DNA of 64,000 nt from Telmatactis stephensoni (taxonomy: Eukaryota; Cnidaria; Anthozoa; Actiniaria; Isophelliidae). The DNA is taken from positions 364,001 through 428,000 of the forward strand of contig JALIZF010001714.1 in assembly GCA_029948255.1 (NCBI GenBank). Reading direction: 5' to 3'. The notes beneath the pieces were generated by a model. The model had not been told where the DNA came from and did not search any database. It was given only the letters and a program-made list of their open reading frames with translations. Each line of letters begins with the position of its first letter. Positions within the stretch are counted from its first letter, which is position 1. The translations under genes were made by a program, and so were the position numbers. Shown piece by piece: positions 11,241-23,326 of this stretch.

Positions 11241-14200
11241 TTTGAAGCACATGACATGGTTGTCTGTGATTTGTATGATGTTGATCAGTGCAAAGTTTGT
11301 ATTGTGATACAAATGTTGCTAGTGACATATTATCCCAAATTTCTCCATTAGGGCGATCTATATAGTAATCTGAAATGCCTGTTTCAAATACATCTGTTGA
11401 GCTTTCATCAAGCTTATTTCGTTCTGAAAGTGGTTTAAGTATTTTTCTTCGAAATTCAGGTTTTCTGTTATTAAGGAAAACTGTTGCAACTGATGACTGA
11501 ACCAGTGGTAAGTTAATCATACGAAATGCAACTTCCTGTGCAGAAATCTGTCTGTTTGAAAGTACAACAGAACCTATTTTATGAAGGCGTTTTCTTTGTG
11601 AACATTCTTCTGGTAATTGATTTAAAGCATCACAAATTGCATGCTTAAGTCCTTTTGGTTCAGACTTGCATATGTAAGTACAAACATAAATTGCTACTCC
11701 ATAAACATTTCTTATCATTTGAATATCCATGTTTGCTCTCCATGCTTTAAGTATATGAGGATTAAATGCATTTACCATTTCATTTCCTTTTCTTCGTTTT
11801 GTTACATAAAAACGAGATGTGTTACCGGGATCAACATATGTTTTTAGTCGTGTTGCTGATGAACAAGGTCTTGGGAAATCAAATCTACAATGGTTACTTT
11901 TTTTCTTACATGACGCAGTATGGTGGTGAACTTGAAGTGATTTCACTAAATGGTGAAGATCAGAATCAGTATGTTCATCAGGAATTTCATTGAAACATAT
12001 TTGTCAATAAACATAGCGGCATCTGACAATTGACCTTGACATAGCGGCAATTGACCTTGTTTAGTATCTAGATCAGGTGCATTAAGAACCCATGCAAACA
12101 TGTGGATATGAGCACTCCCTCTCATTTGAAACTCAATTCTTATGAAATAATCAGTGATTTCTCCAAGTGGCTTTGATTTTCCTTTTAAAATATGCTTTAT
12201 GAAAGCATTTTTACGCCTATTAAAATGTTTTGCTACTAAAATGGGATTTTCTCGCATCATTTTCCATTTCTCATTTTTGCTAAGTTTTGCAACATCCATA
12301 TTTGGGGACAGGGTTTTGAACAATTCTGGCCACTGGAGATCAGCAGCTGAAAGCGTTATAAACCAAGTTGGTGGACCAAGGGTATATATTTTTGCTAATA
12401 AATTAAGAAGTTCATTTCTCCAGTATGCTGGTGTTCCTCTTATTCCTCTCATGAAAACATATGAATCCTCTATGAAATCAGCAGTTTCATTTTTCTTTAA
12501 GTCTCCAGCAGTTATTTTTTCCTTCTTTTCTTTGTGACCATTATTTCTCATTCTAAGAGCTACTGATATGCAGTTACTAAGTTTTCTGGCTTCATAAATT
12601 GAATTTGCAAAGAAAATATATGATATATCAGCTGAAAATCTGTTGTCAGCATTCATAAGTCTAGACTGAAAATACTGCAAGTCTGTAACTTTTGGGTCTC
12701 TATATGTTGTAAATCCGTTTATACCATGAGGAAACAACCAAGGGAATGCAAGCTCTTCTATAGGAACAGCTATGTTTCCTAATATATTGATTGGTGGAGA
12801 TTTTGAACGATTTAAGGTGTAAGTGTTAACATCATAGGTTTTTTGTAGTTCTACCGTGAATAACATCATTAGTTGATATGTCTGGGATGTTATGTAAATT
12901 GGGTGTGAATCCTGATAAATGGCAATCACCGAGTATTTCAATATTTTTGTTTTCAATTTGAGATTGGCAGTCATCAAAGTCCTGAGGAATTGATTTTACA
13001 GTTATGCTTTTGTACAGAGGATTAAATTCTTTTAGTCACAAAAGAGCCTTATATACTTTTGAATAGGAAACTGGAAATTGTACTACATCAGTATTTGAAC
13101 CTTTGATGATCATAACAATATCAGAGCTAGGTCTTGGTAACTCACTCCACTGTTGTGTTATGTTAATTGGAAAATGAATTGCTTGTCCACTTTCTCCAAA
13201 TTGACCTCCGGGTAATGTGATGATTGTTAAATACATTTGGATTTGTGAAAGTAACCTTTTTTCCATTATATTGAGACTCGATATTTCTTGTGGAATATTT
13301 CCAGGATCAAACTGGTTTGAATAGCTGAGAACTGGTGATTGATTTCTTCCAAGACATGCAAAACACTTCCCACAAGCAACATGTTTATCAGCTGTTGACT
13401 TTGCTTCATCGGGAAATAATAAACGGTGGCAAAAATCACATGACTGATTTGGAGTTAATTCAATGAACTGATTAAATGCATTAACATCAGCTATATATTT
13501 TTTGTCAGCTACATCAGTAGATATTTGTTTTGCTTTTCTCATTTGGTTGTTCTTTTGTGCTAGTTTTGCTTTTTTGGGTTTTGATAGGTTAAGTGACTGT
13601 TCATTAGAATTTATTTCCAGATTTCTTTTGGTAGATAGAGTTCCTTTCTTAAAGTATACTGGTAGTTCTGTATTTGAATTATTTAGAGACTTGTGTAAGT
13701 TTGTTGTAGTATTAGCAACATCTGATGAAATAATAATGCTCCTGTTGTTTATGGGGTGTGTCAGGTATTCAAGACATGGCACAAAGTGATTTGGTCTCCA
13801 GATGCTGTTAGATTTAGTTTGGGTTGATGTCCACATCAATATTTTAATCTCACTTGTAATTTGATGACGAGGCAAAATAATTCTGTTCAAAACATACCTA
13901 ACGGTACTAGTTTCGCTTATTCCAACAGACAAACTGGGATAAATACTTTGAATTGACACTCCAAGTACTGATGACAATGCTATTACATGCCAGAACCCTA
14001 CCCAAGTATTTAAAGTTAAAGCTTGTGTTATACAGTTTAATAGAACAGTTCTACAATTGGAAATTATACGCATATCAAGGTAACTCAGTTGGTCTGAAGC
14101 TGAATAATTTGTCAACCAAAATAGAAGTTGGTTATCTTCCGAGTTGAACATTGAATTTGTGTTCAGGTAGTACTCAAGATTTGTTAGAAGCTCTATACTT

Positions 14201-14508
14201 GTCCTTAATCTCATTTCTATGTGATGTGATTCATTACCATAAACAATGACACTTGCAGAATGGAAAAGGCAATTACCATCACCAATTATTGCTTTAGGCC
14301 ACAAATTGGGTGGTGCATCATTGGGATATATGGAATATGCACTCCAGTCTATATCATTAAAAGATGTTAAATATCCTTCAAAAGTTGAGGGGTGGCAGAG
14401 TTGGGGTAGCCTTAGCAGTTCACTCTGTGCTCTTTCTGTGAGTTGGGAGTGATGTACACTTGCATGAAGGTGTTCTAATGAACTACTATAGTCAAATGAT
14501 TCATCCAT
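11237..14508 (-). pseudogene. Helitron OTU-Rep half (OTU protease, Helitron_like_N, HUH Rep)
   Basis: The ORF starts at 14508. Residues about 90-290 carry an OTU cysteine-protease core (GDGNCLFHSAS with the catalytic Cys, and a distal WRPNHFVPCLE with the His). A Cys-rich segment follows (CDFCHRLLFP, CGKCFACLG), then the Helitron_like_N region (LAFPWLFPHGINGF, TWFITLSAADLQWPEL) and the HUH motif GSAHIHMF. The Rep tyrosine segment YVCTYICKSEP has two tyrosines four residues apart. HUH endonuclease plus tyrosines nick and rejoin DNA in rolling-circle transposition. Breaks: a TGA at about 13036 where a Trp codon is expected, a 1-nt shift at the A-run near 12840, and another near 11960-11990. The reading runs up to Gypsy A at 11240 and resumes in phase at 5356. 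Confidence 0.88.
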
Positions 14509-14803
14509 TTACATTTCACTTACCAATTTATCCTGCACCAGTAACAATTTACATGTAGTGTCTACAATATAGAAACAAAACTTAGAATCAAAATATTTGA
14601 ATCAAGTTGATTGAAATGTCTTGAATAGAGGTCTGGAAACTAAAAAAACATTGTGTAAAAGAACACAACAAAAGAAACACTTAGTGCAGTCACGAAAATA
14701 GATCAACTGGGAGACGCCCCAAGTGACAATCACGTGAACAAAACATGCCCGATCAAGTTCTAAACAAAACCCAACCTGCCCGCAACTTGCATTGACTTGC
14801 GTT
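14509..14803. other. Upstream flank of the Helitron ORF, no gene seen
   Basis: Non-coding. A GTAAGT-like donor just upstream of the ATG on the minus strand suggests a 5' UTR exon. The Helitron 5' end was not identified. Gypsy B is inserted at the right edge. Confidence 0.4.
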
Positions 14804-14906
14804 TGTAAGTCTAATCACGATAAATTTCGGGTTGACTCTTTTATTTTTTACAGAACTTTTTAACAACTCATCCTCGTGTCTCAACTAGGGTCCAGGCCCC
14901 CTCACA
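14804..14906 (-). repeat. 3' LTR of Gypsy B
   Basis: 103 bp, with TGTAAGTC and CCCTCACA ends on the plus strand. It is followed in element sense by nothing but the CGTT duplication. Confidence 0.93.
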
Positions 14907-14922
14907 TACTTCCCCTCTAGAA
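14907..14922 (-). other. Polypurine tract of Gypsy B
   Basis: In element sense TAGAGGGGAAGTA ends directly at the 3' LTR. Confidence 0.7.
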
Positions 14923-15245
14923 AGTATGTTGTCCCCAACATGTACTTATGGGTCCTTAAACGTCTTACATACACAATCTTTAACAACTAATGGCACTCTT
15001 GGTTGCGCACTCCAAGATGCCCTTACTCTGATACTTCTAATACATGATAACTTGTACTCATTATACATTATCTAAAGTCTTTGCAATATCTATACTAAGG
15101 CCAGTTGCCTTCTGGATGCTGTGTTCTGCTTCCGGTCTTTCAGAAATCCCTCGCGAGATTACTGCGAATCAGAGTCTCGTGTAACTTAAATATTAACAGT
15201 TCAAAACAAAAAGGGGGTGTTTACTTGGTGAATAAACAGTGTTCC

Positions 15246-18200
15246 TTAATAAACAGTTCCTGGTTGATAGCACGACCACCGTTGTCCATAGATACCTGGT
15301 ACAGCATACCATTGAAACACTGGGGGTCTCCACCATTGTTGAGGTACAACTGACACGCCTTGAACTCCCGCAGTAACACATGGTTGAATGGAAGGCTGTC
15401 CCATGTAATCGTACGTTAATCTGTTTGGAGGTCTTGATACACGTTGTGTTCTCCTGGGGACGTTGTCGTCATCATCTGATTCTGCCTCTTGACCTATTGG
15501 TTCATCTTCTTCTGAGGTAGAAGTCTGAAGGGCTGCTTCTGCATCATCTCCGACAGCAGTTTCCATGTCAACATCATGTTCCGGGTTTACATCATGCCCA
15601 CCTTCATACAGTGTTTCCAGTGCTTGAGGAGTGAAACCAATCTCTTCAACATCTGGTTCATCATTCTCTGTTTCCGTTGGTAACTTGGTAGTCTTCTTGC
15701 AAGAGACTTGTCCTTGGCGTTTCTTGTTTCGCTTGTTGGGTTTTTTTCGTTGTACTTGTACTTCCTCAGTTGGAAGATGTGAACAGGGGTAGCAATAAAT
15801 TGTCAAAAAAGTCACCTTGGTGAACAACGGCATGCTTGACTTTCTTATCATATTGTCTCTTCCTGGACTCCGCGCTTTTTCCTGCGTTGGCTGTTGCTAC
15901 CTTATATGCTTCAGACATTGCCGCTCTCCATTTTTTTACATACTCTGGATAAGTGGAGTAGCCTTTAGATGGTTTCAATCCAAACATCAAGTCTATTGGA
16001 AGTCTAGGATTCCTTCCAAATAAAAGGTAAAATAGTGAAAAACCTGTGGAATCATTACGAGTACAGTTATATGCGTGTACCATTTTATTTAAATGATCTC
16101 TCCAGCGTGACTTCTGAGACTCTTGGGGTGTCCTAAGCATTGAGAGAAGTGTCTGATTAAAACGCTCCACCTGTCCGTTACCCTCGGGATGATATGGCGT
16201 AGTTCTCGAGTGACGGATCCCGCACAGCTTCTCTAGGTTATAGAACAGTTGATTTTCAAATTCTGCACCCTGGTCGTGGTGAATAGTCTCTGGAAATCCA
16301 AATCTGAGAATAAAATCGTTGAACAGTTTATCTGCCGCCGTTTTACCAGACTTATCACGAGTAGCATATGCTTGTGCAAATCTTGTGTAGTGGTCCATTA
16401 TTACTAGAATATACTGGTACCCACCACTGGATTGGTCAAGGTGTAGATAGTCCATAGACACTAACTGGAAAGGTGCTGTTGTACTTATTGGCTGTAGTGG
16501 TGCTCTTGTGTTTTGTGCTGGCTTCCTCTGCTTAAGGCAACTGCATACCCGAGTGACATAATGGGTGATGTCTGCTCTCATGAAAGGCCAATAAAATCTT
16601 TCTCGAGCCAGTTCTATAACTCTATCAGGTCCTAAGTGTCCCATGTTCTCGTGCAATTCAACATAAACTGTGTGTCTCAGCTTCTTAGGTAATACTAGTT
16701 GTTGGTTCGTCCCAGCTCTATGGTATAGCAATCCGTCCTCTGCAATACACAGTCTGTCCCATTCATGTAACAGCTGCCGTACACTTGCTGACTCTTTCTG
16801 CTTCTCCTCGCTACTTGGTTTCTGACCATCGTTCTTGAACTGGATAACACGACCTATACAAGAATCTTGTTGCTGAGCAGTCACGAGTTCTTCCACAGTC
16901 ATAGTAGTTGACACTTCAGGTTTTTCTTCCAAGTGAACTGCCATTGACGCTGATGACAGCCATGCTGTTTGGTGTTGGCTTCCTTCTTGTACAGCTGAAA
17001 TTACAGAATTTAACACTTTCTGGTCAATGCACTGGCTACAGTCCTGAATCAGCTTGTTGATATTCTCTGGTGTTCTCGAGAGAGCATCGGCATCTACGTT
17101 TGACTTGCCTGGTCTGTACTTTATTTCAAAATTGAAGTCAGCTAACTCTCCTATCCATCGAAGACTGGTCGCATTTAGTCTTGCAGATGTTAATACATAC
17201 GTAAGCGGATTATTATCCGTATACACCGTGAACTTGGGAGAATAATACAAATAATCTCTAAATTGATCTGTAATAGCCCACTTGAGGGCCAGGAACTCTA
17301 GTTTTCCTGCGTGGTACTTCTTTTCTGCGGCGGACAGTGCTCGCGATGCGTAAGCTATGACTCTTAGCGTTCCTCCTTGTTTCTGATATAAGACGGCACC
17401 CAATCCTTCGGTACTCGCATCTGTGTGGACAACGTAGGGCTGTGAGTGATCAGGAAAGGCCATTACTGGTGGATTTGTTATATATGCAATTAGTGTTTCA
17501 AGTGCCTTCTGACTGTGGTCCCCCCAACACACAGGAGTTTTTGATGGAAGTTGTCCCTTTTTCTTTGACGCATCAGTCGGTACTGTTGTTATAAGATCAT
17601 AGATGGGTTTCGCTATCTTGGCAAAATTTGGGATGTATCTTCTGTAGTAGCTTAACAATCCTGCGAGTTGTCTTACTTCTCCAACTGTTTCTGGTCTCGA
17701 TTCCTTGAGCGCGATTACTGCCTTGACACCTTTTGGGTCCATCCGATAACCGTCCTTTGAGATGATCCTCCCCAGAAAAGACACTTCTGGTTTGAACAGA
17801 TTGCATTTGCGAGGCTTTAACTTCACTCCATGCTCACGCAGTCTCCTTAATACTGTTCTCAAATGTTCAACATGTTCTTCAAATGTTGCACTGAATACTA
17901 TTACGTCATCTAGATATGGGATGGCAATGTTGTCTCTAAGATCTCCCAAACAATTTTCCATAAATCTCTGGAATGCACTTGGGGCTGTTTGCAGGCCAAA
18001 TGGTATACGTACCCACTCATAAAGTCCCCAAGGGGTGATAAATGCAGTGAGTGGCCTACTAGCTTCAGATACGAACCCCTGGTGATACGCTTTCCCCTGG
18101 TCTAATACACTAAACCATTCACACCCACCCAAGTTATCTAAGGTCTCTTGAACTCTTGGGATTGGGTGGCGATCAGCCACAGTTTTTTTGTTCAACTCTC

Positions 18201-19773
18201 TATAGTCTACACATAATCGCAATGTCCCATCTTTTTTCCTTACGCACACTACAGGGGACGAGTACGGTGACTTTGATTTTGCAATGAATTTCTGGTTCAA
18301 CATATCTTCTATGTACTGTTTAACTTCAGCATACAGAAACTTTGGGATAGACACATACCTCTTTTGAACTGGTTGATTATCATTAAGTATAATGTCAAGT
18401 TCAAGTTCAGGGATACAACCAATGTCCTCCTCATTGCAAGCAAATGATTCACACTCCTCTTTCAACATCTCTTGAGCTAACTGTCTCTGTTCTGGTTTAA
18501 GATTACTGAGGTCTACCTCTGGGCAATATTTATCTTCATCAGACGGTTCCGGAACAGACACAGTTGGCTCACTTTCTTTGGGCTCTGTTGGGAGGGGGTT
18601 ATGAGTCCCCTCTACACCTATGTCGCTCTGTTTCACTCCAACAGCGGTAACAGACTTAACAGCTTGTAGACAGCCTAAAGTTGTACGACTGCCAAGGGAT
18701 ATATCATGTTTTGAATGGTTGTGTACAGTCACTTTAACTTGGGAACTGTTACCTTGTTTGACATACACCAACCCTTCACTTACTTCTAAACCATCTGGCC
18801 ACTGTCCTAACACATCCGGTTCAAAAAGTACAGGAGTACGCTCATTGATTGGTCCCGTATTTGCACGACATGACACTTTGATTGTATGTCCCGCTGGTAT
18901 AACAAGGTTCCTTTTAGGGGTTCTAATTACACAGAGTTCATCAGATGTGTCTGAAGTTTGTATCAGGTTTACCAATGCACTAACACTTTCAACTTTTGTC
19001 TCAACAAATGTTCCCTTCATAACATCAAGTATTGGGCTTCCTGTGTCCTCAGGGGTTGTTTCACTACCAGATTCTTTCACAATGGACTCAATAACATTAT
19101 AACCAATAATTGGACATTCAACTCCCTCTCGAGCAACAAGAAATGGAACTTCAATTTGTTGAGTTGAACATTGAGCTGTGCCTAACTTGAATTCAATTGG
19201 AACCCAACCCTCATAAGGAATAGATGTACCATTAGCAGCAGTAAGGTTCAGTTCGACATGTGTACCTAACAGTTCCTCAATGTCCCGTACACTGACACTT
19301 GGACAATCCTCCTTCAGCCAACCCCTGGGTAGAATAGATACTTGTGAACCAGTGTCCCACAGGGCGTCAGTCTCCACCCCATTAATAACGCAGTGTATTT
19401 TGCATTTCTCCCCAACCAATTTGGCAACAACATCATACTGCTTGGGTGTAAGGTGTGACACAAAGATGTTTGAGTTTGTACTGTCATCCAACTGCATTCT
19501 TTCCTTTGTTTCCAGTGACTGAATGGCATCACAAACTGTCTTATGTCCAGGCCAGTGAGCCCGTTGACACTTTTTACTACAATAATTCACACTTTTACAC
19601 CCGGAACATTGCATTAGTGGTTCCCCACTAGATGGTGATACTTTACATACAACACAAATAAGGGACTTGCCTGTTAATGTGGCTTCTTGTGATGAGGTTA
19701 CTCCTTGTCCCGCAGTTGTAACCTCAAACGGTTTCCCGAAGCTTGAATCCTTCCACTTTCCCTGTTGCGACAA
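15246..19773 (-). CDS. Gypsy B pol with N-terminal MYND zinc finger; one late frameshift
   Basis: The frame is open from 19773 to 15766 (1,335 codons). Residues about 40-81 form a MYND finger ([29 protein letters not shown]). The protease motif DTGSQ is at about 140. RT has PYLDDVIVF (YLDD at about 620). RNase H has [14 protein letters not shown] and [11 protein letters not shown]. Integrase has [16 protein letters not shown] (Asp about 1167) and [10 protein letters not shown]. After HQGD the sequence jumps to NLLLP, so most of the GPY/F module is missing. An extra C in a C-run then shifts the frame, and the tail continues in another frame to 15246. That tail is acidic, then carries [19 protein letters not shown] and a W/P/Q-rich end. 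Core enzymes look intact and the C-terminal region does not. Confidence 0.88.
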
Positions 19774-20963
19774 CCTTTAGACCAGTGCTCAGAACTACCA
19801 CAATGAAAACAGTGATCACAACTGTCGACAGTATCCTCATCTGTGCATTTCTTGCATGCTCTCTTGGGTCTTTTACTTCCACTACCACTAGGCGTATTGC
19901 TACTTATTGACTGCCTTTCAACTTTCTCTCTCAAGGTGGCCACTTCGGATCTAACTGCTTGCAATGTAGCCATAATTTTATCTTCTCTTGCCTTTTCTGC
20001 TCCTGAATGATGTTCTTGTTTTGCAGTAGAGATAGGTGTTGATACCACTGCTGTAGTTGCTGTTTTGGTTTTGCTGGTCTTCAATTTCTTTAGCCTTTCA
20101 TTCTCTGCTGACACTGCCTTGTTTAGCTGTTGAATTAGCAATTCATCTTCCACCTCAGGATCTTCCAAAAAGGGACGAATCTTGGTTCTGATACTCTCAT
20201 CTTGCAATCCCGTTTCTACTGATCTTAAAAACAAACTCTGGACATGTTGTGTATCATATTTCAAAGTGCTGTTATCTCCTCCTTCGTAGCAAGCAAATAA
20301 TATTTGTTGTCTTAGGTCTAAAGCTCTCATTAAAAAGGCTTGTGGAGTTTCTTTTGCATCTTGTGAGACTGAGGCAAGACTCTGATACAGTTCGGTCGTA
20401 TTCTTAACACCGTAGTGACTTTTTAATACTTTCTTGAGACGATCAAGTGACAAATCTTTGTATGTTTCCAGGTATCGGCAAAGAACCATTCCTGGTGTTA
20501 TGGCGCGAATTATTCCATCGACAATTTCATTCTCTTTATAACCCTGCGACAGTCCTGCTTGAATTTGTCTCACTAGAGAAGTAAAACTGAGTTTATCTTT
20601 CTGTTCAGGTTCACCTATCTGTCCATTAATCTTGAACTGTCGTCGAAAAGCACTCGTTGTCAACAATTTATTGACTGGACTCTCGCTTGAGACTGACTTC
20701 GTTTCGGTATTTGATGGCTTTACACTTTTGCTCTTTAACACTTTTCCGCTTTTATCGTCGCTTTTGATCTTTAACTTTATTTCTTGGAGGTAAGGGATGA
20801 CTTCTGCTTCCTCGAGCTGACTTAATCTGGTCTGTAAACTCTCACAAACATTCCCTTTGTCTTCGTGCTCCACTTTGAAGTGTTCTGCGATGATTTTCAA
20901 CTTTTTGGCGTTCGAACCGTAAATTATTGACTGAATTTCCATTTGGAGGTCTTCTGCCGCCAT
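19698..20963 (-). CDS. Gypsy B gag polyprotein
   Basis: 421 codons from an ATG ([10 protein letters not shown]) 24 bases after the LTR. The N-terminus is a charged helical region. The middle has a retrotransposon-gag-like capsid (residues about 120-290), followed by a coiled-coil-like segment and a C-terminal Cys/His region with a CCHC knuckle ([14 protein letters not shown]). The protein should assemble the particle and bind element RNA. It overlaps pol by 76 nt in the -1 frame, with a slip site at 19731-19737. No stop interrupts it. Confidence 0.88.
   Translation of the reverse strand: MAAEDLQMEIQSIIYGSNAKKLKIIAEHFKVEHEDKGNVCESLQTRLSQLEEAEVIPYLQEIKLKIKSDDKSGKVLKSKSVKPSNTETKSVSSESPVNKLLTTSAFRRQFKINGQIGEPEQKDKLSFTSLVRQIQAGLSQGYKENEIVDGIIRAITPGMVLCRYLETYKDLSLDRLKKVLKSHYGVKNTTELYQSLASVSQDAKETPQAFLMRALDLRQQILFACYEGGDNSTLKYDTQHVQSLFLRSVETGLQDESIRTKIRPFLEDPEVEDELLIQQLNKAVSAENERLKKLKTSKTKTATTAVVSTPISTAKQEHHSGAEKAREDKIMATLQAVRSEVATLREKVERQSISSNTPSGSGSKRPKRACKKCTDEDTVDSCDHCFHCGSSEHWSKGCRNRESGRIQASGNRLRLQLRDKE
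19731..19737 (-). promoter_or_regulatory. -1 ribosomal frameshift heptamer G GGA AAC, Gypsy B
   Basis: In gag phase the codons are TCG GGA AAC, so G GGA AAC is correctly registered. Pol is in the -1 frame and the site lies inside the 76-nt overlap. This heptamer is a known retroviral-type slippery sequence. Downstream structure was not modelled. Confidence 0.7.
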
Positions 20964-20966
20964 CGT

Positions 20967-20982
20967 CCTGTCGTGGTCGCCA
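20967..20982 (-). other. Candidate primer-binding site of Gypsy B
   Basis: Four bases after the 5' LTR the element reads TGGCGACCACGACAGG. The first bases resemble the complement of a serine tRNA 3' end, but the match cannot be checked here. The gag ATG follows within 20 bases. Confidence 0.5.
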
Positions 20983-20986
20983 ATTT

Positions 20987-21090
20987 TGTAAGTCTAATCA
21001 CGATGAATTTCGGGTTGACTCTTTTTATTTTTTACAGAACTTTTTAACAACTCATCCTCGTGTCTCAACTAGGGTCCAGGCCCCCTCACA
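20987..21090 (-). repeat. 5' LTR of Gypsy B
   Basis: 104 bp. It differs from the other LTR by ATAAA versus ATGAA and by one extra T in a T-run. An AAATAAA poly(A)-like signal is present in element sense. This is an unusually short LTR. Confidence 0.93.
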
Positions 21091-21094
21091 CGTT

Positions 21095-22741
21095 CTCGTT
21101 TGAACGGAGCCTAAATGTGAAAGTTGAAATCGTTGTCTGATGCGAGGTGAAATGAAATCAAGGTAGCATTACATGCGTAGTAGATTGCAAATTGATTGTA
21201 ATAAATGAATCATTATCGACTGGCATTGACAATCAGTTTTCTTCCAAGTCTAAACATGCACCGGCATGTCAAAGAAATAAAGTACAAAAACTGTCACACA
21301 AAACATACAATAAATACCTTTAAGCTTATCGACTCACAGCTTTAGCGAATTGCGTATCACTCTCGTAAAACAACATATAAGTTAAGCTTCAGCTAACAAA
21401 TATGCGGATCGAGAACACGTGAAACATCGAAGATTCGATTCATTTTTTGTTTGAAAGTTAACTTACTCAACGTACATGAAAAATTCAAATCTCAAAACAC
21501 TGAGTCTTGATACATATTTGTAATTTCCTGGCTTCCAAGCTATCTAATGGACTGTGACAGGCCATGACTATAGTCCGGATAGTTCTAGCAATGGTAGCTA
21601 AATAATCCACTATTCAGTATTTGGTATATCATTTGAATTTGCAGATAAAATTGCATTATGGTTTCAAGTGGTAACATTTGTAGTCTGCAATGTTGAATCT
21701 TCGATGTTTGAGGGCCCCGCTTGACGTGGTTTGACTGTAATAGTCACTGAAGGTTACTGGCGGTTCAATATATGTAAATAGACTCACCTTTAATAATCGA
21801 ACTTCACAGAATTTTTCTGAAAATCAATCGTTGTTGGTGAGATACTTCTGTACAAAAACGTCACAAAGTCGAGCACAACTTACCACGAACTTGAAACCAT
21901 GAAAGTGTTGGGGCATTTGCCTCGTGGAGCTTATTTGAGGGAATTTGAGAACTCTTCCTCCGTTAATCATTGGCCATTGCCACACACGTGATACAAAAGC
22001 CAAATGTGATTCGATGGAATCGAAATGATTGACAGGAGCCGCGGATATTATGGGTTAGCAAACTGATCTTAATACCGTTTCGGCCTGAGGGCCGAAACAA
22101 AAAAACAAAATGATCACCAAGATCCTCGACATGTTTGGTATCAAAATGTCGGTGCTGTCAAGGACTTTCATTTCCCGCCATCCGATTTTACCACGGCGTA
22201 GAGACGAGAAAACGACGAGCAAATAACGGAAGCCGAATTTTGAATTCGTAAATTAGGTACCAGGCTCCAAAATTATGCAAGCGTCCAATATGGCGATGGG
22301 CACGCTAAACATTGTCGATTTTGGGGTACATTTTGGCCACCGTGCACCACGCTTTGTTCTAGAAAATGGTGCTCGTGTACATCGCCTATTCTAGTGCATC
22401 ACTAATCGTGTATAGGTGAACTGTAAACAAATTATTTACACGAGACAACCACACAACCAGTGTTCGTCAAGGGGCATCTTATTTATTAGCAAGGTCATGA
22501 CTAGATGTATAAAAGGGAGTTTGGTGCAATAAATCACATTGATGAGAAATGTTATATTGATAGTTTGTTCTCTGTCTTGCTTCAAGGGTTTTCTCTGGAT
22601 CATCAACTAGTGAGCTAAGATTTGTATTAGGAACATAATATAGTGGTAGTGTGTGTGCGAGAAGACATTCCCCAATTAGTATGCAGGCAATAGAACACAT
22701 TAGACACTTAAATTGTATAATTATTTTAAAATATTACAACT
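21095..22741. other. No gene seen
   Basis: Right flank of Gypsy B. Only short frames occur. The one local structure I found is the hairpin at 22077-22098. The far end of the Helitron may lie here, but I could not recognise it. Confidence 0.4.
22077..22098. repeat. Perfect 9-bp hairpin, GTTTCGGCC-TGAG-GGCCGAAAC
   Basis: Arms at 22077-22085 and 22090-22098 with a 4-nt loop. It contains CCTGAGG followed by CCGAAAC, a pattern shared with the hairpin at 58955-58975. Confidence 0.75.
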
Positions 22742-23326
22742 TTGATAGGTAAACAGGCACCTAAAGGTATTCTAATTTTAAGGCATAAGGCACCAACCAA
22801 GAACACAGATACCAAACACACCAAAGAAGCAAGTACCAGAGAAGGTACACCAACAGCAGTGAAGGTCACCCCACCTGTTCCACCCGCTGTTACTACAGCA
22901 CCACAGAGAACCACTTCAGGAAGAGTTGTAAACAACCTTGTAAGACTCAATGACTTTGTTTAAAGAATTATACAAGGACTGGACTTTGTTAAAGCAACAA
23001 CAACAAAAAAAAACAAACCTAGTTTGGTCTAAGTTATAGTTTTCTAAAAAAATGAACTGTTTTACACAGAAGAGACATTTTTTATAACTTTAAAGAAAGG
23101 GAGATGTTACAATAAGTGTATTCTATTTGGGATTCCTGTGTAATAGATTTCCATATTTGGAAATAGAGGCAGTTCATGGGAGTCTCGTTTTCGGAACCTT
23201 TGTTCTGTGAGCTGCTCCCGCCCTAGGGCGAAGTTTATAAATAAAATAAATAATGTTCACAGCCAACATGGCTCACTTGGCTGTATAAACAGAGCTTGGA
23301 CAAAACCCGAAACAGCTATTATAACT
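22742..23326 (+). mobile_element. 3' end of a third Gypsy-type element (pol tail, polypurine tract, LTR)
   Basis: The plus-strand frame 22742-22963 is Pro/Thr/Lys-rich and ends TTSGRVVNNLVRLNDFV, a tail common at the end of Ty3/Gypsy pol. A polypurine tract (AAAGAAAGGGAGA, 23092-23104) directly precedes TGTTACAATAAG at 23105, a probable LTR start. The LTR runs to about 23326 (ending near TTATAAC) and contains a TATAAATAAAATAAA stretch. The 5' part of the element is absent. The boundaries are approximate because no second LTR copy is in the window. Confidence 0.55.
23105..23326 (+). repeat. Probable solo or 3' LTR
   Basis: Begins TGTTACAA right after a polypurine tract. The end is assigned by near-symmetry (TTATAAC). 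About 222 bp. Confidence 0.45.

Larger units (their letters stand above)
14804..21090 (-). mobile_element. Ty3/Gypsy LTR retrotransposon B
   Basis: A 6,287-bp element with short LTRs (14804-14906 and 20987-21090) and a CGTT duplication (14800-14803 and 21091-21094). The minus-strand order is gag, MYND finger, protease, RT, RNase H, integrase. The LTRs differ by one substitution and one T-run indel, so the insertion is fairly recent. Gag and most of pol are open. Confidence 0.95.
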
